8,817 nt of DNA, taken from NCBI GenBank assembly GCA_007116095.1, contig SKJD01000145.1:1-8817 (forward strand), written 5' to 3'. The position numbers were made by a program, and so were the translations under genes. How positions within the stretch are numbered: position 1 is the stretch's first letter; each line of letters begins with the position of its first letter. Shown piece by piece: positions 6,302-8,817 of the stretch. The DNA comes from Candidatus Hydrogenedentota bacterium (GTDB lineage Bacteria > Hydrogenedentota > Hydrogenedentia > Hydrogenedentales > SCBR16-9). The notes beneath the pieces were generated by a model. The model searched no databases and had not been told where the DNA came from. It saw only the letters and a program-made list of their open reading frames with translations.

Positions 6302-7604
6302 ATGTCCCCTGAATCACCCAATACGCTCATGGCCACTTTGAGAGAGGCCATTGATGAAATCCACACTCGCTTTTAATCGTTGCCCTTTTTCGAAGCGCTC
6401 CAATCCGGTGCTTTGCCACTGGAATGTTATGTCGGGCAGTTGCGCACTCTGGCGTCCATCCATGCGACATTGGAGCATGAACTCGCTTTGGTGGCCCAGG
6501 TGGAAATTCGGACGATCATCCTGGATCAACCCTCCCGCCTCAACCACCTGCGACAGGACCTGGCTTTTTTCGATCAGCAGCATATCCCCGACATCGAAGC
6601 GGTGCTAACCCAGACGCGCATCATTGCCAAGAAAGATTCGCAAACAGCGGGTGGCGCACCCGGCAGAGCTGCTGGGCGCATTGTATGTATTACAGGGGAG
6701 CATGCTCGGTCACCAGGTTTTGCTCCCGAAAGTGCAATTGGCTTTCGGTGGGCAGGTGGCCGGCGCACTGCACTATATGTCCGGATACGGCGCACACACC
6801 CGCCGTTATTGGAAAGAATTCAAGGAATCGATGAATACCCTTCCGCTGGATGAAGTAAGTCGACAGGCGGCGATGGATGGCGCCTGTAACTTCTTCGGCG
6901 CACTGGAGGGCTTGTATACGGCGCTCTACCCCGTCGACAACGCCCGCTGGGTTTATTCCGCCGGCATGTTGAATCCCGAAGCGGGCGACCATGCAGTTCC
7001 CGATGATCCCCGGGAAATCGACGACGCAGTACACGCCGCCATGCGCTGTTTCGAAGTATTCCCCTACTTTGATGTGCGCTACCATGAGCGTGGACGCAGC
7101 TTTGCCAAAAGTGATGCGGCCTGGAAGGTCACGCTTTGTACCTTGCCGGTACCGCAGATAATCAGTCAGATTGAATGGCTGGGACGTGTCCTAGCCAACC
7201 GGGGTATGCCCCGCATCACCCTGGAACGTCAACTTGAATACCTCTATGAGGCCCTGATCGATGCGCTACCAGAAAAACAGTCGCAATATCAGGGACTCCT
7301 CGAAGCCGCCGCTTACCTGAAAGCCGCCCGCGAACGTGTCGTGCCGGACCTCCATTTCTCCGCCATTGCCGATACCTTCCGCCTGAACACAGATAATGAA
7401 TTACACGGCGAAATGAAGAACACCGGAGTATTGATTGTCTCCGCTGTCTGTGATGAAACTGCCGGCATCGCCGACGCGGTTAACAGCCTCATTCCCTGGC
7501 TGAACAAGCACACCCGGTTTCCCGATTTCTGGATCGTCGCCGTCACCGACGCCCTGGCGCAGGCCCGGGTGCAGGCCCGGATAACCCACCCGCTTATGAC
7601 ATAG
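6302..7604 (+). pseudogene. Heme oxygenase-like protein with C-terminal extension, disrupted by an in-frame TAA and a frameshift
   Basis: Reading from ATG 6302 gives 24 codons (ending LREAIDEIHTRF), then TAA at 6374-6376. The same frame continues after the stop with SLPFFEALQSGALPLECYV, the expected next helix. Near 6630-6640 (AAGAAAGATT) the frame must advance by one base; removing one A gives AKKIRKQ. It then runs unbroken to TAG at 7602. The restored product has about 433 residues. Residues 1-210 resemble bacterial heme oxygenases, which cleave heme to biliverdin, iron and CO: His21 in LREAIDEIH is the likely proximal ligand, and LYVLQGSMLGHQVL matches the glycine-containing distal helix. 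Residues about 230-433 (RGRSFAKSDAAWKVTL, IEWLGRVLANRGMPRITLE, FPDFWIVAV) are an extra region I cannot assign. All three stops end other genes here, so TAA is not a sense codon. The lesions could be real or assembly errors. It converges with pstB, 10 bp apart. Confidence 0.75.
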
Positions 7605-7614
7605 CGGAATGGCT

Positions 7615-8517
7615 TTACCCGAAACGACCGCTCACGTAATCTTCCGTTTCTTTCAGTGCTGGGTTCGTGAAGATATCGTAGGTGGGCCCGTATTCTATCA
7701 AGCGTCCCAGGTACATAAACGCGGTGTACTCGCTCGTGCGGGAGGCCTGTTGCATGTTGTGGGTGACGATAAGAACGGTATAGGAACCTTTGAGTTCCTC
7801 AATCAGGTCTTCAATCTTGCTCGTGGCAATGGGGTCCAGGCTGGAGCAGGGCTCGTCCATGAGCAGCACTTCCGGTTCCGCGGCGATGGCGCGTGCAATA
7901 CAGAGACGCTGCTGCTGCCCCCCCGAAAGCGAAAGGGCGCTGCCATGTATGCGGTCCTTGACTTCATCCCACAGTGCGGCGCCGCGCAAGGAACGCTCAC
8001 AGACTTCATCCAGCAGGGCCTTATTGCGTTCCCCATCAATGCGCAAGGAATACACCACATTCTCGTAGATACTCATGGGAAAGGGATTCGACTTCTGAAA
8101 TACCATCCCCATGCGCTTGCGGAGTTCAATCACATCCACGCCGGAAGCGTATATGTTGTCGCTATTAAGGCGCATTTGTCCTGTGATTCGCACACTGTCA
8201 ATCAGATCATTCAAGCGGTTTACTGATCGTAGCAAGGTCGATTTACCGCAACCGGAAGGTCCGATAAGTGCTGTAACCTTTCCGTGGGGTACCGACAGGC
8301 TGATATCAAATAGGGCCTGGGTTGCTCCATACCAGAGGTTGAAGTTCTCGATGTCGAGAATACAATTCTCGTGCTCCAACTCCTTGTGGATATGGGACGA
8401 CACCTCTTCTCCACGCTGAATGGCTTCAAATCGTCCCTCACCAGATACCTTACCATTGTAGGGGGTACGTTCCTGCTTCTGAACCCGGGGTGTATCTTCC
8501 AAACTTGCCAAGGTCAT
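7615..8517 (-). CDS. pstB: Phosphate ABC transporter ATP-binding protein PstB
   Basis: This 300-residue cytoplasmic ATPase energises high-affinity phosphate import with PstA, PstC and the binding protein PstS. All ABC motifs are present: Walker [10 protein letters not shown] at 86-94, Q-loop Gln141 in [17 protein letters not shown] (the PstB-specific [11 protein letters not shown] stretch), signature LSGGQQQR at 197-204, Walker B VLLMDEP at 217-223, D-loop SSLD at 225-228, and H-loop His253 in [10 protein letters not shown]. The start at 8517 is chosen because TAAGGAG ends 9 bases upstream. A longer frame to 8583 would overlap pstA and lacks this site. The first 50 residues ([20 protein letters not shown] and neighbours) extend beyond the usual family length of about 250-260 and are polar, of unknown role. 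It lies 16 bases after pstA, so the two are one operon; pho-type induction by phosphate shortage is expected but no Pho box is in the window. Stop is TAA. Confidence 0.97.
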   Translation of the reverse strand: MTLASLEDTPRVQKQERTPYNGKVSGEGRFEAIQRGEEVSSHIHKELEHENCILDIENFNLWYGATQALFDISLSVPHGKVTALIGPSGCGKSTLLRSVNRLNDLIDSVRITGQMRLNSDNIYASGVDVIELRKRMGMVFQKSNPFPMSIYENVVYSLRIDGERNKALLDEVCERSLRGAALWDEVKDRIHGSALSLSGGQQQRLCIARAIAAEPEVLLMDEPCSSLDPIATSKIEDLIEELKGSYTVLIVTHNMQQASRTSEYTAFMYLGRLIEYGPTYDIFTNPALKETEDYVSGRFG

Positions 8518-8533
8518 GAGGTAATTCTCCTTA

Positions 8534-8817
8534 TCAAAACTGATTGGCCACGAAACGACGACGCATACGTGAGCGCAGGCCAATGGCGAATAAATTCAAG
8601 GTTGCAATGAGGGCTATTAATAACAAGGTCGTGGTAAAGACCATGGGCTTGGCCGCCTCTGAATTTTGGGACTGAAAGCCCAGGTCGTAAATGTGAAAGC
8701 CCAGGTGCATAAAGCTGCGATCGGGGTGGATGAAGGGAAAGACCCGATCAATGGGCAGCTCCGGCGCCAGCTTTACCGCGCCGACCAGCATCAACGGCGC
8801 CACTTCCCCCGCGCCGC
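8534..8817 (-). CDS. pstA: Phosphate ABC transporter permease PstA, C-terminal part
   Basis: The frame is open from the right window edge and ends in TGA at 8534, giving about 94 codons. It begins in [13 protein letters not shown], the conserved EAA-like cytoplasmic loop of PstA (family form G-E-T-A-P-L) that docks on PstB. The region [30 protein letters not shown] is a periplasmic-side segment typical of longer PstA forms. A last membrane helix [23 protein letters not shown] follows, with a basic cytoplasmic end RSRMRRRF. The protein would form the inner-membrane channel with PstC. Its stop precedes the pstB ribosome site directly (TGA then TAAGGAG), indicating translational coupling. The 5' part is outside the window. 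Confidence 0.93.
   Translation of the reverse strand, partial: GAGEVAPLMLVGAVKLAPELPIDRVFPFIHPDRSFMHLGFHIYDLGFQSQNSEAAKPMVFTTTLLLIALIATLNLFAIGLRSRMRRRFVANQF

Noticed and set aside
6624..6650. Programmed +1 frameshift in the heme-oxygenase-like gene
   Set aside because: No stop codon or rare codon at the shift point, no stimulatory structure is apparent, and an upstream in-frame stop already breaks the gene.
7590..7607. Hairpin CCGCT...AGCGG between the convergent genes as a terminator
   Set aside because: The stem is only 5 bp, the loop is 8 bases, and no T run follows on either strand.

Overview
The window is a piece of a bacterial chromosome of moderate to high GC, from a free-living Gram-negative-type organism. 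The best guess is Candidatus Hydrogenedentota or a relative in or near the PVC group (Planctomycetota, Lentisphaerota). The guess rests on three things: a secreted protein whose visible part ends in the VVRHQY..DHHNT signature known from large planctomycete-type proteins; a 1200-residue surface protein combining GLUG repeats, Ig-like repeats, PASTA domains and a Cys-Gly/hydrophobic/Arg C-terminal tail; and a periodic CAGATT-type palindromic repeat of a kind I recall from these genomes. This is inference from family resemblance, not a search result. TAG, TGA and TAA all serve as terminal stops in the window, so the standard bacterial code applies.

Layout, left to right. Positions 1-895 (minus) hold the first 298 codons of a secreted protein whose 3' part lies outside the window. 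Positions 896-1425 have no convincing gene; they contain a cluster of TGCAT-type palindromes and a roughly 90-bp imperfect inverted repeat. Positions 1426-2007 (minus) encode a 193-residue soluble protein resembling the uracil-DNA glycosylase superfamily, AT-richer than its neighbours and with a possible palindromic operator at its promoter. Positions 2113-5715 (minus) encode the large surface protein. A tRNA-Gly(CCC) with a near-consensus promoter lies at 5874-5949 (plus). After about 350 noncoding bases comes a heme-oxygenase-like gene at 6302-7604 (plus), broken by an in-frame TAA and a frameshift. Converging on it, only 10 bp away, are pstB (7615-8517, minus) and the 3' end of pstA (8534-8817, minus), the tail of a phosphate-uptake operon entering from the right.

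Functionally, only pstA and pstB clearly form an operon, giving the inner-membrane permease and ATPase of the high-affinity phosphate transporter. The other genes look like independent transcription units: two exported proteins with probable polysaccharide or protein contact roles, one DNA-repair-like gene that may have been acquired, and a tetrapyrrole-related gene that appears to be decaying or mis-sequenced. I saw no CRISPR array, transposase or phage gene.
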